A stretch of DNA of 64,000 nucleotides from Galbibacter pacificus (lineage in GTDB: Bacteria > Bacteroidota > Bacteroidia > Flavobacteriales > Flavobacteriaceae): contig NZ_JAPMUA010000001.1 of the NCBI RefSeq assembly GCF_029603155.1, forward strand, positions 248,001 through 312,000, in the 5' to 3' direction. Within the stretch, counting starts at the first letter, position 1; each line of letters opens with the position of its first letter. The notes under the pieces are model-generated. The model saw only the letters and a program-made list of their open reading frames with translations. It made no database searches and had not been told where the DNA came from. Position numbers and translations under genes: made by a program. Of the stretch, positions 53,327 to 62,213 are shown one piece after another.

Positions 53327-54376
53327 ATGAAATTATCACATTTTAACTTTGAACTTCCAAAGGAGTTATTAGCAGAGTATCCTTCAGAAAATAGAGATGA
53401 ATCCCGTTTAATGGTGCTTCATCGAAAAGAACAGAAAATAGAGCATAAACTGTTCAAGGATCTAATCGATTATTTTGACGAAGGCGATGTAATGGTGCTC
53501 AACAATACAAAGGTGTTCCCTGCGAGATTGTTTGGTAATAAAGAAAAAACAGGCGCCCGCATTGAGGTATTTCTTTTAAGGGAACTTAATGTAGAACAAC
53601 GTTTATGGGATGTATTGGTAGACCCTGCTAGAAAGATTAGAATTGGTAATAAACTGTATTTTGGCGACGACGAAAGCTTGGTGGCCGAGGTAATAGACAA
53701 TACAACCTCCAGAGGACGTACACTCCGTTTTTTATATGACGGTTCTTATGAAGAATTTAGAAAAAAACTAAACGACCTTGGCGAGACCCCGCTTCCAAAA
53801 TACATTAAAAGAAACGTAGAGCCCGAAGACGAAGAGCGTTACCAAACCATATATGCCAAGTCCGAAGGGGCTGTTGCGGCACCTACGGCCGGATTGCACT
53901 TTTCAAAACATTTGTTAAAGCGTTTAGAGATAAAAGGCATCGATTTCGCCGAGCTTACCCTCCATGTTGGTTTAGGAACATTTAACCCAGTTGAGGTAGA
54001 AGACCTTTCTAAACATAAAATGGACAGCGAAGAGCTTTTTATAGATCAAAAAGCAGCGGCCATTGTAAACAATGCAAAAGCCAAGAAAAGAAAAGTTTGT
54101 GCCATCGGGACTACCGCGATGCGCGGTTTGGAAAGCTCGGTATCGTCAGACCATATGTTAAATCCATATGAAGGATGGACCAACAAATTTATTTTCCCTC
54201 CATACGATTTTAGTATAGCCAACTGTATGGTCACCAATTTTCATACGCCAAAATCGACTTTGTTGATGATGATTTCTGCTTTTGCAGGGCACGATTTTAT
54301 AATGAAAGCATACAAAGAAGCCGTTAAGGAAGGCTATAAGTTTTATTCTTATGGAGATGCCATGTTAATTTTATAA
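53327..54376 (+). CDS. queA: tRNA ribosyltransferase-isomerase QueA
   Basis: Transfers the ribosyl part of SAM to 7-aminomethyl-deazaguanine in tRNA, in queuosine synthesis. The 349 residues start MKLSHFNFELPKELLAEYPS and contain RDESRLMVLHR, AAPTAGLHFS near 186 and LHVGLGTFNPVEVEDLSKHK near 210-230, all standard. Another SAM user in this SAM-rich window. Confidence 0.97.
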   Translation: MKLSHFNFELPKELLAEYPSENRDESRLMVLHRKEQKIEHKLFKDLIDYFDEGDVMVLNNTKVFPARLFGNKEKTGARIEVFLLRELNVEQRLWDVLVDPARKIRIGNKLYFGDDESLVAEVIDNTTSRGRTLRFLYDGSYEEFRKKLNDLGETPLPKYIKRNVEPEDEERYQTIYAKSEGAVAAPTAGLHFSKHLLKRLEIKGIDFAELTLHVGLGTFNPVEVEDLSKHKMDSEELFIDQKAAAIVNNAKAKKRKVCAIGTTAMRGLESSVSSDHMLNPYEGWTNKFIFPPYDFSIANCMVTNFHTPKSTLLMMISAFAGHDFIMKAYKEAVKEGYKFYSYGDAMLIL

Positions 54377-54398
54377 GGTGTAGTGTTCAATAATAATG

Positions 54399-54434
54399 AA
54401 AAGTCCTGTTGTATGTTACAAACAGGGCTTTTTT
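54399..54434 (+). terminator. Terminator after queA
   Basis: AAAAGTCCTGTT and AACAGGGCTTTTTT form a hairpin with one wobble and a T-tail. Confidence 0.8.
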
Positions 54435-54570
54435 ACTTTTATGGATTACTCCCGTATGATTTCTTAAAAATTGTTTTAGGTTTTTAAGAAATACCCCATG
54501 GCAGCGTAGTTATGCCCACATAGCTTAAAAAAGACCTTGCACGATAAAAGCTTTGTGTGGTTTTATATAA

Positions 54571-54601
54571 TTGAAATCCGAAAATCAAAAATGTATCTTT
54601 G
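54571..54601 (+). promoter_or_regulatory. Promoter of rlmN, adjacent to the start codon
   Basis: TTG at 54571-54573, 20 bases, then TATCTTTG at 54594-54601, a full consensus match. It ends five bases before the rlmN ATG at 54607, predicting a leaderless or nearly leaderless mRNA. Confidence 0.65.
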
Positions 54602-54606
54602 CACAT

Positions 54607-55647
54607 ATGCAGGCAATAAAAAAAGATATCCGGGCATTGACCAAAGAACAATTAAGAACGTTCTTTGAAGCCCATGGCGATAAAGCCTTTCGTGGTAATC
54701 AGGTTTATGAATGGTTATGGGGAAAGGCCGCTCACTCTTTTGATGAAATGACGAACATTTCTAAAGAAACACGGCAAATGCTGGAAGATAACTTTGTTAT
54801 CAACAATATACGCGTGGACCAAATGCAGCGGAGCAATGACGGGACCATAAAAAATGCAGTGCGACTCCATGACGATTTAATTGTAGAATCGGTATTGATA
54901 CCAACTCCTACCAGAACTACGGCATGCGTATCCAGCCAAGTAGGTTGTAGTTTGGACTGTAAGTTCTGTGCCACGGCCAAGTTAAAGCGCATGCGCAACT
55001 TAACCCCCGATGAAATATACGACCAAGTGGTGGCCATAGACAACGAAAGCCGCTTGTATTTCGATCGGCCCTTGTCCAATATAGTTTTTATGGGCATGGG
55101 GGAGCCGCTCATGAACTACAATAATGTACTGGCGGCCATAGACAAGATAACTTCCCCGGAAGGGTTAGGTATGTCTCCACGGCGTATTACGGTCTCTACA
55201 TCTGGGGTACCAAAGATGATAAAAAAAATGGCCGATACCGAAGTAAAGTTCAAGCTGGCCGTATCGTTGCACTCGGCCATAGACGAGGTGCGAACCTCCA
55301 TTATGCCTTTTAATGCCACTTTTCCGTTGGCCGATTTGCGAGAGGCATTGGAATATTGGTATGGCAAAACCAAAAGCAGGATTACCTACGAGTATGTTGT
55401 ATGGAAGGGCATAAACGATACACGTAACGACGTGGACGCACTGGTGAAGTTTTGCAAATTTGCCCCGTCCAAGGTAAATTTAATAGAATACAACCCCATT
55501 GGCGACGAGGTTTTTAAACAAGCCGACAACAGCGCCATAGAAAAGTACCAACAAATATTAGAGCGAAATGGCATTACGGTAACGGTGCGCCGTTCCAGGG
55601 GAAAAGATATAGATGCCGCATGTGGCCAGCTTGCCAATAAGTCATAG
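54607..55647 (+). CDS. rlmN: 23S rRNA (adenine-C2)-methyltransferase RlmN
   Basis: Radical SAM enzyme methylating A2503 of 23S rRNA and A37 of some tRNAs. I start at MQAIKKDIRALTKEQL (54607, 346 residues), since the longer frame would overlap the promoter. The cluster motif is Cys114-x3-Cys118-x2-Cys121 (CSLDCKFC). The methyl-carrying Cys is in the C-terminal GKDIDAACGQL. MGMGEPLMNYNNV and KLAVSLHS are further family marks. Confidence 0.96.
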   Translation: MQAIKKDIRALTKEQLRTFFEAHGDKAFRGNQVYEWLWGKAAHSFDEMTNISKETRQMLEDNFVINNIRVDQMQRSNDGTIKNAVRLHDDLIVESVLIPTPTRTTACVSSQVGCSLDCKFCATAKLKRMRNLTPDEIYDQVVAIDNESRLYFDRPLSNIVFMGMGEPLMNYNNVLAAIDKITSPEGLGMSPRRITVSTSGVPKMIKKMADTEVKFKLAVSLHSAIDEVRTSIMPFNATFPLADLREALEYWYGKTKSRITYEYVVWKGINDTRNDVDALVKFCKFAPSKVNLIEYNPIGDEVFKQADNSAIEKYQQILERNGITVTVRRSRGKDIDAACGQLANKS

Positions 55648-55737
55648 TTTAGAATCTTTTTTAATAGGCTTCTCTGTACAATTATTAAGTAGTTGCCTCG
55701 TTTCTTTAGCAACTAGTAACGAATTCTGCTATAAATA

Positions 55738-56475
55738 ATGAGAAAGCTTATATTTTTTATTGCCTTACTAATGGCACAAAGTCATTATGGGCAAAAAAAC
55801 AATCTTCAAGGCACTTTAAATGCACGAGACACAACTTTCCTTGAATTTAATTACAAAGCCTTAATTATTCCTTCAGTAATGATAGGTTATGGGCTCATTG
55901 CTACAGAGAGCCATAGTCTAATAGATATCAATAATGGAATAAAAGAAGAAGTTACCGAACACATTGACGAAAAATTCACTGTAGATGACATTTCTCAATA
56001 CGTTCCCGCAATTGCGGTATATGGGCTTAATATGTTTGGGGTAAAAGGGAAACACAATTTGAAAGATAGGAGCATTGTTTTAGCAACATCATATTTAATA
56101 ATGAGCAGTAGCATACTTGGCTTAAAGACAATTACCCGAGTTGAAAGGCCCGATGGCAGTTCTAGGAATTCTTTCCCCTCTGGGCATACGGCAACCGCTT
56201 TTGTAGGGGCCGAATTTTTGTGGCAAGAATACAAAGATGTTTCCATTTGGTACGGTCTTGCAGGATATGCAGTGGCCACAGGAACAGGGTTTTTTAGAAT
56301 TTATAACGATAGGCATTGGTTTAGTGATGTTGTTGCCGGAGCCGGGATAGGAATTTTGAGTACAAAGATTGCCTATTGGATTACACCATTTATAGAAAAA
56401 AAGTGTTTAAAAAGCGGTACAAAAAGAATAAATATGATAAAGCTTTTGTACCATTTTACAACGGGAAAGAAATAG
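55738..56475 (+). CDS. PAP2 family phosphatase
   Basis: A 245-residue protein with N-terminal signal (MRKLIFFIALLMAQSHYG) and several hydrophobic segments. The three PAP2 motifs are present: KTITRVERP (K-x6-RP), FPSGHTA, and RIYNDRHWFSDV (R-x5-H-x3-D). It dephosphorylates lipid-phosphate-type substrates in the membrane or periplasm; for instance undecaprenyl diphosphate, but the substrate is not certain. Confidence 0.92.
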   Translation: MRKLIFFIALLMAQSHYGQKNNLQGTLNARDTTFLEFNYKALIIPSVMIGYGLIATESHSLIDINNGIKEEVTEHIDEKFTVDDISQYVPAIAVYGLNMFGVKGKHNLKDRSIVLATSYLIMSSSILGLKTITRVERPDGSSRNSFPSGHTATAFVGAEFLWQEYKDVSIWYGLAGYAVATGTGFFRIYNDRHWFSDVVAGAGIGILSTKIAYWITPFIEKKCLKSGTKRINMIKLLYHFTTGKK

Positions 56476-56657
56476 GAGTTGGTATGGTAATTCAATTTTA
56501 ATGCAAGACAGTATATGTACAATATGCACAGATTCATCAAAATTTCTTAAATTGTACAGGTAGGTCACTCGCATGCAAGTATGTGTGGCTTTCAAAAGAA
56601 AATTAAAACCGCCATACATGGCATTTTAATCTCACTTTGTGAGTAAAACTCAAACCC

Positions 56658-57059
56658 ATGCAATTGCAAAATGGAACACTGGAAATAGTAGACGGTGCAC
56701 TCTATATCAAGGACGGAAAGAAAGCACAGTACCTTTTTTTAAAAATAGCCCTGTTGCTCAGTGCCTGTATCGGGGTTTTTCATATGTACAATTACTTTCG
56801 GGGCGATGCCCATTACAGTATATATGTTATTGTTATGGGAATTATAAGTGCCTTCATATTGATATGGCTTTTTCAATATTCCAATAAAGAGGTAATTTCT
56901 TTAGGTGAAATAAAAAAGATAAAGCAAAAAGACAAGATAGTCGGAAAAGTATTTACCATTTACTTAAAGTCGGGGCAGAAACGCAAGTTGACCTTCCCAA
57001 AAGAAGCAACCGACATAAAACAACTACTTACATTTTTTAAAGAAAAAGGTTTTTTGTAA
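56658..57059 (+). CDS. Small membrane protein of unknown function
   Basis: A 133-residue protein. Two membrane helices (about 26-46 and 55-74) lie between an N-terminal and a C-terminal hydrophilic beta-like part (LGEIKKIKQKDKIVGKVFTI), which resembles a PH-like layout. Not recognised further. It lies 54 bases before the polyprenyl synthase gene on the same strand. Confidence 0.75.
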   Translation: MQLQNGTLEIVDGALYIKDGKKAQYLFLKIALLLSACIGVFHMYNYFRGDAHYSIYVIVMGIISAFILIWLFQYSNKEVISLGEIKKIKQKDKIVGKVFTIYLKSGQKRKLTFPKEATDIKQLLTFFKEKGFL

Positions 57060-57113
57060 AAATAAGAAAAGCCTTTTATATCGTAGTATTTTAATACTAT
57101 CTTTACGCTTTCT

Positions 57114-58091
57114 ATGAAAGTAGTAGAACAAATCAAGCAGCCTATACGTAAGGAAATGGAACTTTTTGAGAAAAAGTTCCACGATTCCATGTCTTCCAAG
57201 GTGGCCTTGCTCAACCGGATTACTTATTATATTGTAAACAGGAAAGGAAAGCAAATGCGGCCCATGTTTGTTTTTCTGGTAGCCAAAATGGTGTCCAATG
57301 GGGAAGTTAACGAGCGCACCTACCGCGGGGCCAGTGTTATAGAGTTAATTCATACGGCTACTTTGGTGCACGACGATGTGGTAGACGATAGCAACCGTCG
57401 TCGTGGTTTTTTCTCCATTAATGCCCTGTGGAAAAACAAGATTGCCGTACTTGTTGGCGATTACCTGCTTTCCAAGGGCCTGTTACTCTCTATCGACAAC
57501 GGAGATTTTGATTTGCTCAAGATTATATCCGTGGCTGTCCGCGAGATGAGCGAAGGGGAGCTTCTACAAATAGAAAAAGCCAGGCGATTGGACATTACCG
57601 AAGATGTTTATTATGAGATTATACGCCAAAAAACGGCAACCCTAATAGCCGCCTGTTGCAGTTTGGGCGCATGTTCCATAAAACCAAATTCTAATGAAGT
57701 GGAACAAATGCGTAAGTTTGGCGAGCTTATTGGCATGGCCTTCCAGATAAAAGACGATTTATTTGATTATACCGATGGCCCTATAGGTAAGCCTACAGGA
57801 ATAGATATTAAGGAACAAAAAATGACGCTGCCGCTTATCCATGTATTGAACAACGCCGGAAAGGAAGAAAAAAAATGGCTCATTAATTCGGTTAAAAAGC
57901 ACAACAAAGATAAAAAACGGGTTCAGGAAGTGGTTGCCTTTGTTAAGGAAAAAGGCGGACTTACATACGCCGAAGAAAAAATGATAGTTTTCCAAAAAGA
58001 GGCACTTGCGCTTTTGTCCGGTTTTCCACCTTCGCCATATAAAGATTCCTTGGAACTAATGGTAAACTACGTTATAGAGCGTAAAAAGTAG
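57114..58091 (+). CDS. Polyprenyl diphosphate synthase
   Basis: A 325-residue trans-prenyltransferase making long-chain polyprenyl diphosphate, likely for menaquinone. The first Asp-rich motif VHDDVVDDSNRRRG is near 83-96 and the second KDDLFDYTD near 212-220, and GKQMRPMFVF is near 44. Chain length cannot be fixed by eye; quinone side-chain synthesis is the usual role of this family in flavobacteria. Confidence 0.93.
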   Translation: MKVVEQIKQPIRKEMELFEKKFHDSMSSKVALLNRITYYIVNRKGKQMRPMFVFLVAKMVSNGEVNERTYRGASVIELIHTATLVHDDVVDDSNRRRGFFSINALWKNKIAVLVGDYLLSKGLLLSIDNGDFDLLKIISVAVREMSEGELLQIEKARRLDITEDVYYEIIRQKTATLIAACCSLGACSIKPNSNEVEQMRKFGELIGMAFQIKDDLFDYTDGPIGKPTGIDIKEQKMTLPLIHVLNNAGKEEKKWLINSVKKHNKDKKRVQEVVAFVKEKGGLTYAEEKMIVFQKEALALLSGFPPSPYKDSLELMVNYVIERKK

Positions 58092-58297
58092 TAGATTTTG
58101 CGCATTATTTCCACATGAGAGGCCATACAATTACCTTCTCAATACCTGTAAGGCTTGGATGTGTATTTTTTCCAAGTGATTAAATTGTAAAGTAATATTT
58201 TACAGCAAGGTATTCAACAATATAAGTTTTAAGCAAAGTGCCTACTACTGCCTGCCGAATAAAACAAATCGTCACCATATATTTAACAGATATTCAT

Positions 58298-58305
58298 TAT
58301 TTTTG
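58298..58305 (+). promoter_or_regulatory. Possible -7 element of dnaG
   Basis: TATTTTTG matches TAnnTTTG, 50 bases upstream of the TTG start; no clear TTG box at the expected spacing. Confidence 0.4.
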
Positions 58306-58355
58306 ATTCCCTTTTTTTGGAGAATCTTTATTTTTATAAAAAAGCCGCTTAGATT

Positions 58356-60359
58356 TTGATTTCAAAAGAAACCATAGATAAAGTATTTGATGCCGCACGG
58401 GTAGAGGAGGTGCTTGGCGACTTTGTGCAATTAAAAAAATCGGGTTCTAACTTTAAGGGACTTAGTCCGTTTTCAGACGAGCGTACACCTAGTTTTATGG
58501 TGTCGCCGGTTAAGCAGATATGGAAAGACTTTAGTAGTGGCAAAGGCGGGAATGTGGTTGCTTTTTTAATGGAGCATGAGCATTATACATATCCAGAGGC
58601 TATTAAATATTTAGCTAAGAAATACAATATAGAAGTTGAGGAAACCGAGCAGACCAATGAAGCCAAGGAAAAAGCAAGTGAACGAGAAAGCATGTATTTG
58701 GTTTCGGAGTTTGCCCAAAAAAACTTTCAAAATAATTTAAAAACTACAGAGCCGGGAAAAGCCATTGGCGGGACCTATTTTAAAGAAAGGGGCTTTACCC
58801 GGGAAACCATAGATAAGTTTAAACTTGGATACTCTCTGGACGAGTGGGATGCCTTTACCAAAGAAGCGCTGGGTAAAGGGTATCAATTGGAGTTTCTGGA
58901 AAAAACCGGGCTCACTATTATTAAGAAAAAAGAGGGAACTACTGAAAAAAGAATGTTCGACCGTTTTAAGGGGCGTGTAATGTTCCCTATTCATTCAATG
59001 AGTGGTCGTGTGCTTGGTTTTGGCGGACGTATTTTAACCAACGATAAAAAGGCCGCCAAATATTTAAATTCCCCTGAAAGCGACATTTACCACAAAAGCA
59101 AGGTATTGTACGGTATTTATCATGCCAAACAGGCCATTGCAAAGCAGGACAATTGTTATTTGGTAGAAGGGTATACCGATGTTATCCAGTTTCACCAAAG
59201 CGGGATAGAGAATGTTGTGGCATCAAGCGGTACCGCATTGACTTCGGAACAAATACGATTGATAAACAGGCTTACCAAAAACATTACGGTATTATTTGAT
59301 GGCGATGCTGCTGGATTAAGAGCTTCTTTAAGGGGGATAGATTTGATATTGGAGCAGGGCATGAACGTAAAGGTTTGCACATTTCCCGAAGGGCAGGACC
59401 CCGATAGTTTTGCCCGGGCGCATACCGATAGTGAGCTAAAGGAGTTTCTCGACCAAAATGCAACCGATTTTATTCGTTTTAAAGCTTCTTTGTTGGTAAA
59501 AGATGCCAAGAACGACCCCATTAAAAAGGCAGATACCATTCGGGAGATTGTAAACAGTATCTACAAAATCCCAGACCGTATCCAAAGGGAGGTATACGTG
59601 CAGGAATGTTCCCGTATTATGGATATTTCAGAAGATGTGCTTTACAATACGTTGGCTCAGCTAGGAAACAAAGAAGTAGCTGAGGCCAATAAAAAGCATA
59701 AGGAGGAGCAAAAAAAGAATACGTTTAACGTAGTTAAAGATGCCGAAAGTACAGCTTCGGGGAAAATAAACCAATTAGATGAACTGGAAAAGGCCATTAT
59801 TGGGATACTGCTTTTTCATGGAGATAAGACTGAAACTTTTAACGACGTTGTTTTAGAGGAAGATGAAGAAGGCAATATGATCGAAAATGAGGTAAAAGTG
59901 GATATGAAGGTTTACGAAAAAATATTTTTGGACCTCCAGACCGATGAAATTGAGTTTGCCAATACCGATTTTAACGAAATATACAACATCCTGATTGAAT
60001 GTTTTAACGTTGAAGGAGCGCTTAAAATGGATGATTTCCTGCAAAAATTGTCGTTCAAGCAAAATGCAGTCGTGGTAGATATATTGATGAACGAAGAAAA
60101 GTATGCACTTTCCAATTGGGAAAGCAAAGATATTTTGGTGAAGGATAAGGATATGTCGGTTCGCTTATTGGTTTTTCAAACCATTTCAATGTTGCGGTTA
60201 AAACTTCTTAATATGTTGGTTGATAGTATTCATGAGGCCATTGGTGCTAATAATAATGCTTCGATGGACCAAATGGAAGATATAAAGAACTATTGGAGCT
60301 TAAGAAAAATTCTTTCAGATAGGTTTGGTCTGGTTACCAACACTACTTTTTACAATTAA
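58356..60359 (+). CDS. dnaG: DNA primase DnaG, zinc ligands absent
   Basis: Makes RNA primers at the replication fork. A 667-residue protein; the TTG at 58356 is used as start because a TAG directly precedes it and MISKETIDKVFDAARVEEVL fits the family N-terminus. The normal zinc-finger ligands are replaced: CPFH is SPFS (Ser37, Ser40) and the CxxC pair is DFSS (Asp58, Ser61). The toprim core is intact (YLVEGYTDVIQFH near 268; LFDGDAAGLRAS near 310-321). A charged linker (about 440-475) precedes the C-terminal helicase-binding region. Closed by a symmetric terminator. Confidence 0.95.
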   Translation: MISKETIDKVFDAARVEEVLGDFVQLKKSGSNFKGLSPFSDERTPSFMVSPVKQIWKDFSSGKGGNVVAFLMEHEHYTYPEAIKYLAKKYNIEVEETEQTNEAKEKASERESMYLVSEFAQKNFQNNLKTTEPGKAIGGTYFKERGFTRETIDKFKLGYSLDEWDAFTKEALGKGYQLEFLEKTGLTIIKKKEGTTEKRMFDRFKGRVMFPIHSMSGRVLGFGGRILTNDKKAAKYLNSPESDIYHKSKVLYGIYHAKQAIAKQDNCYLVEGYTDVIQFHQSGIENVVASSGTALTSEQIRLINRLTKNITVLFDGDAAGLRASLRGIDLILEQGMNVKVCTFPEGQDPDSFARAHTDSELKEFLDQNATDFIRFKASLLVKDAKNDPIKKADTIREIVNSIYKIPDRIQREVYVQECSRIMDISEDVLYNTLAQLGNKEVAEANKKHKEEQKKNTFNVVKDAESTASGKINQLDELEKAIIGILLFHGDKTETFNDVVLEEDEEGNMIENEVKVDMKVYEKIFLDLQTDEIEFANTDFNEIYNILIECFNVEGALKMDDFLQKLSFKQNAVVVDILMNEEKYALSNWESKDILVKDKDMSVRLLVFQTISMLRLKLLNMLVDSIHEAIGANNNASMDQMEDIKNYWSLRKILSDRFGLVTNTTFYN

Positions 60360-60387
60360 AAAAGGTGCCCGAAAAGGCACCTTTTTT
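60358..60387. terminator. Bidirectional terminator between dnaG and the response regulator
   Basis: AAAAAAGGTGCC and GGCACCTTTTTT pair around CGAAAA. The stem plus A/T flanks work in both directions, fitting the convergent genes. Confidence 0.9.
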
Positions 60388-60409
60388 AATTGTAAGGACA
60401 AGAAGGTCT

Positions 60410-61039
60410 TTAGTAAAGTTCCAAGGCTTTTGCCTGTTGCAACATATCGACCATATTGTCTACATTTAATTTTCTCATGAGCCTTGCTTTGTAGGTACTC
60501 ACGGTTTTCTCATTTAGATTTAGTTCCTCGGCTACTTGTTTATTTCGCTTACCGGCAGACAAAAGTTTTAACACTTCGACTTCACGGGTGGATAATTTTC
60601 TAAATAATTTTCGGGGCTTGTTGGTGCTTTCATCAAATGCTAGGCGCTGTGCCAATTCATTGGTGATGAACATACCACCTTCGGCAACCTTTTCAATGGC
60701 CCCAGTTAATATTTCAATAGAAGCAGTTTTGGACACATAGCCAGAAGCACCTGCCCGCAAAGTGCTGAGTGCATAAACGTCTTCGGGTTGCCCGCTGTAA
60801 ATTAGTACTTTAACGTTTCCATAATCTCTTTTTAGTTTTCTCAAGGCGGTAATTCCATTTACTTCGGGAATATCCATTTCCAACAACACCACATCGGGTT
60901 GCTTAGATGAGAGTACGCTAAAAAGTTCAGAAGTTGTACTTACATTGCCAATAATCTCGATAATGTCGTTTTTTTTAAGAGCTGTTTCAAGGCCTATCCT
61001 TACTATGGGATGGTTATCAGCCACTAGAACTTTAATCAT
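60410..61039 (-). CDS. NarL/LuxR-type response regulator with Glu at the phosphoacceptor site
   Basis: A 209-residue regulator (start ATG at 61039). The receiver domain (1-120) keeps Ser82 and Lys104. The phosphoacceptor position reads LLEMDIPEVNG, with Glu54 where Asp is expected, and the acidic pocket is Asp8-Asn9 instead of Asp-Asp. The HTH domain (about 140-205) is intact: LSTREVEVLKLLSAGKRNKQ and NLNEKTVSTYKARLMRKL. It may bind DNA without phosphorylation. No sensor kinase gene is next to it; nadE lies upstream on the same strand. Confidence 0.92.
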   Translation of the reverse strand: MIKVLVADNHPIVRIGLETALKKNDIIEIIGNVSTTSELFSVLSSKQPDVVLLEMDIPEVNGITALRKLKRDYGNVKVLIYSGQPEDVYALSTLRAGASGYVSKTASIEILTGAIEKVAEGGMFITNELAQRLAFDESTNKPRKLFRKLSTREVEVLKLLSAGKRNKQVAEELNLNEKTVSTYKARLMRKLNVDNMVDMLQQAKALELY

Positions 61040-61216
61040 AATTAACCATTTTAAAGTTAGTTTCGAATAAGCCATAACAAAAGAGGATGCTATTCTAGCA
61101 CCATCATGTTGGCTTGGGGGTATTTTATATTATTTGTAAGTAAATATAGTAAAATAAATCTTACACACCAAATAAAAAAGGGGGTAATTTCGAAAAAAAG
61201 TTCTACTCTTTTTTGT

Positions 61217-62005
61217 TTACCTAAGGCTTGCTGGTATTTCACAAACGGGAATTGGAACCATTTTGTGCTTATTGGCGTTGTGCAATTTGGTATAAATATC
61301 GATTATTTGTTTCTCACGCCCTTCAAAATCGGTAGATTTTTTTCCTTCGGATGTCATTTTCATTGCCCATTCCAGTTCGGGGTAAGAAGCACCTATTTGG
61401 TCTTCGTCCGTTCGGTCGTCGCCCCATAAACCATCTGTTGGGGCGGCTTTTTGAATGTCTTCGTTAATGCCGAGTTCTTTGGCTATGGAATAGACTTCTG
61501 TTTTTAACAAGTCTGCAATCGGGCTAAGGTCTACGCCGCCGTCTCCATACTTGGTATAAAAGCCTACCCCAAAATCTTCTACTTTATTTCCCGTACCCGC
61601 CACCAGATATTTATTCAATGCGGCAAAATAGTAAAGAGATGTCATGCGCAAACGGGCTCTTGCATTGGCGAGCGACATAAATCTTTCTTCTTCGTTTTGC
61701 ACCTTTGGGAAAGAAGCTACGAGACTGTCAAAAACAGGAGTAAGGTCTACTTTTGTCATTTTAACGTTGCTGTAATTACTTTGTAGCCATTTAATGTGGT
61801 TTATGGCACGGCTAACTTGATTATCGGCTTGATGAATGGGCATTTCCAAACATAGTACTTCCAGTCCGGTTTTGGCACAAAGCGTGGAGGTGACCGCCGA
61901 GTCTATGCCGCCGGAAACACCAATTACAAATCCGTTCATGTTTGCTTTTTCGGCATAATTTTTTAACCAGCTTACAATGTGGGCAATTACTTTATCGGTT
62001 TTCAT
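61217..62005 (-). CDS. nadE: NAD+ synthase (ammonia-type)
   Basis: Amidates nicotinate adenine dinucleotide to NAD+ with ATP. A 262-residue, glutaminase-lacking form. The PP-loop FVIGVSGGIDSAVTSTLCA is at about 26-44, and GTGNKVEDFGVGFYTKYGDG near 137-156 is the NaAD-binding region. It is divergent from gldB. Together with pncB it provides two steps of the same pathway. Confidence 0.96.
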   Translation of the reverse strand: MKTDKVIAHIVSWLKNYAEKANMNGFVIGVSGGIDSAVTSTLCAKTGLEVLCLEMPIHQADNQVSRAINHIKWLQSNYSNVKMTKVDLTPVFDSLVASFPKVQNEEERFMSLANARARLRMTSLYYFAALNKYLVAGTGNKVEDFGVGFYTKYGDGGVDLSPIADLLKTEVYSIAKELGINEDIQKAAPTDGLWGDDRTDEDQIGASYPELEWAMKMTSEGKKSTDFEGREKQIIDIYTKLHNANKHKMVPIPVCEIPASLR

Positions 62006-62119
62006 TTATATAAATTTTTTGTTTGCTGAAAATAAGTAAATCATATATTCGTAAAGGTTTGGAAGGTTCAATTCCTCAATTTTTATCGGGAGGGGAAATC
62101 ACAAGATAGTCGATTTTTT

Positions 62120-62152
62120 TTGAACGTAATCCTCGTATTCGTTTTAACTTTG
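62120..62152 (+). promoter_or_regulatory. Promoter of gldB-gldC
   Basis: TTG at 62120-62122, 22 bases, TAACTTTG at 62145-62152. The box matches exactly and lies 61 bases before the ATG of gldB. Confidence 0.6.
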
Positions 62153-62213
62153 TAAGCAAATGTAACAGATTATTAAATTTATCAAAAGGGAAACCTTTAA
62201 AGGATTAAAAAAT

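Noticed and set aside
58092..58355. Gap before dnaG
   Set aside because: Checked both strands; only a possible -7 element seen.
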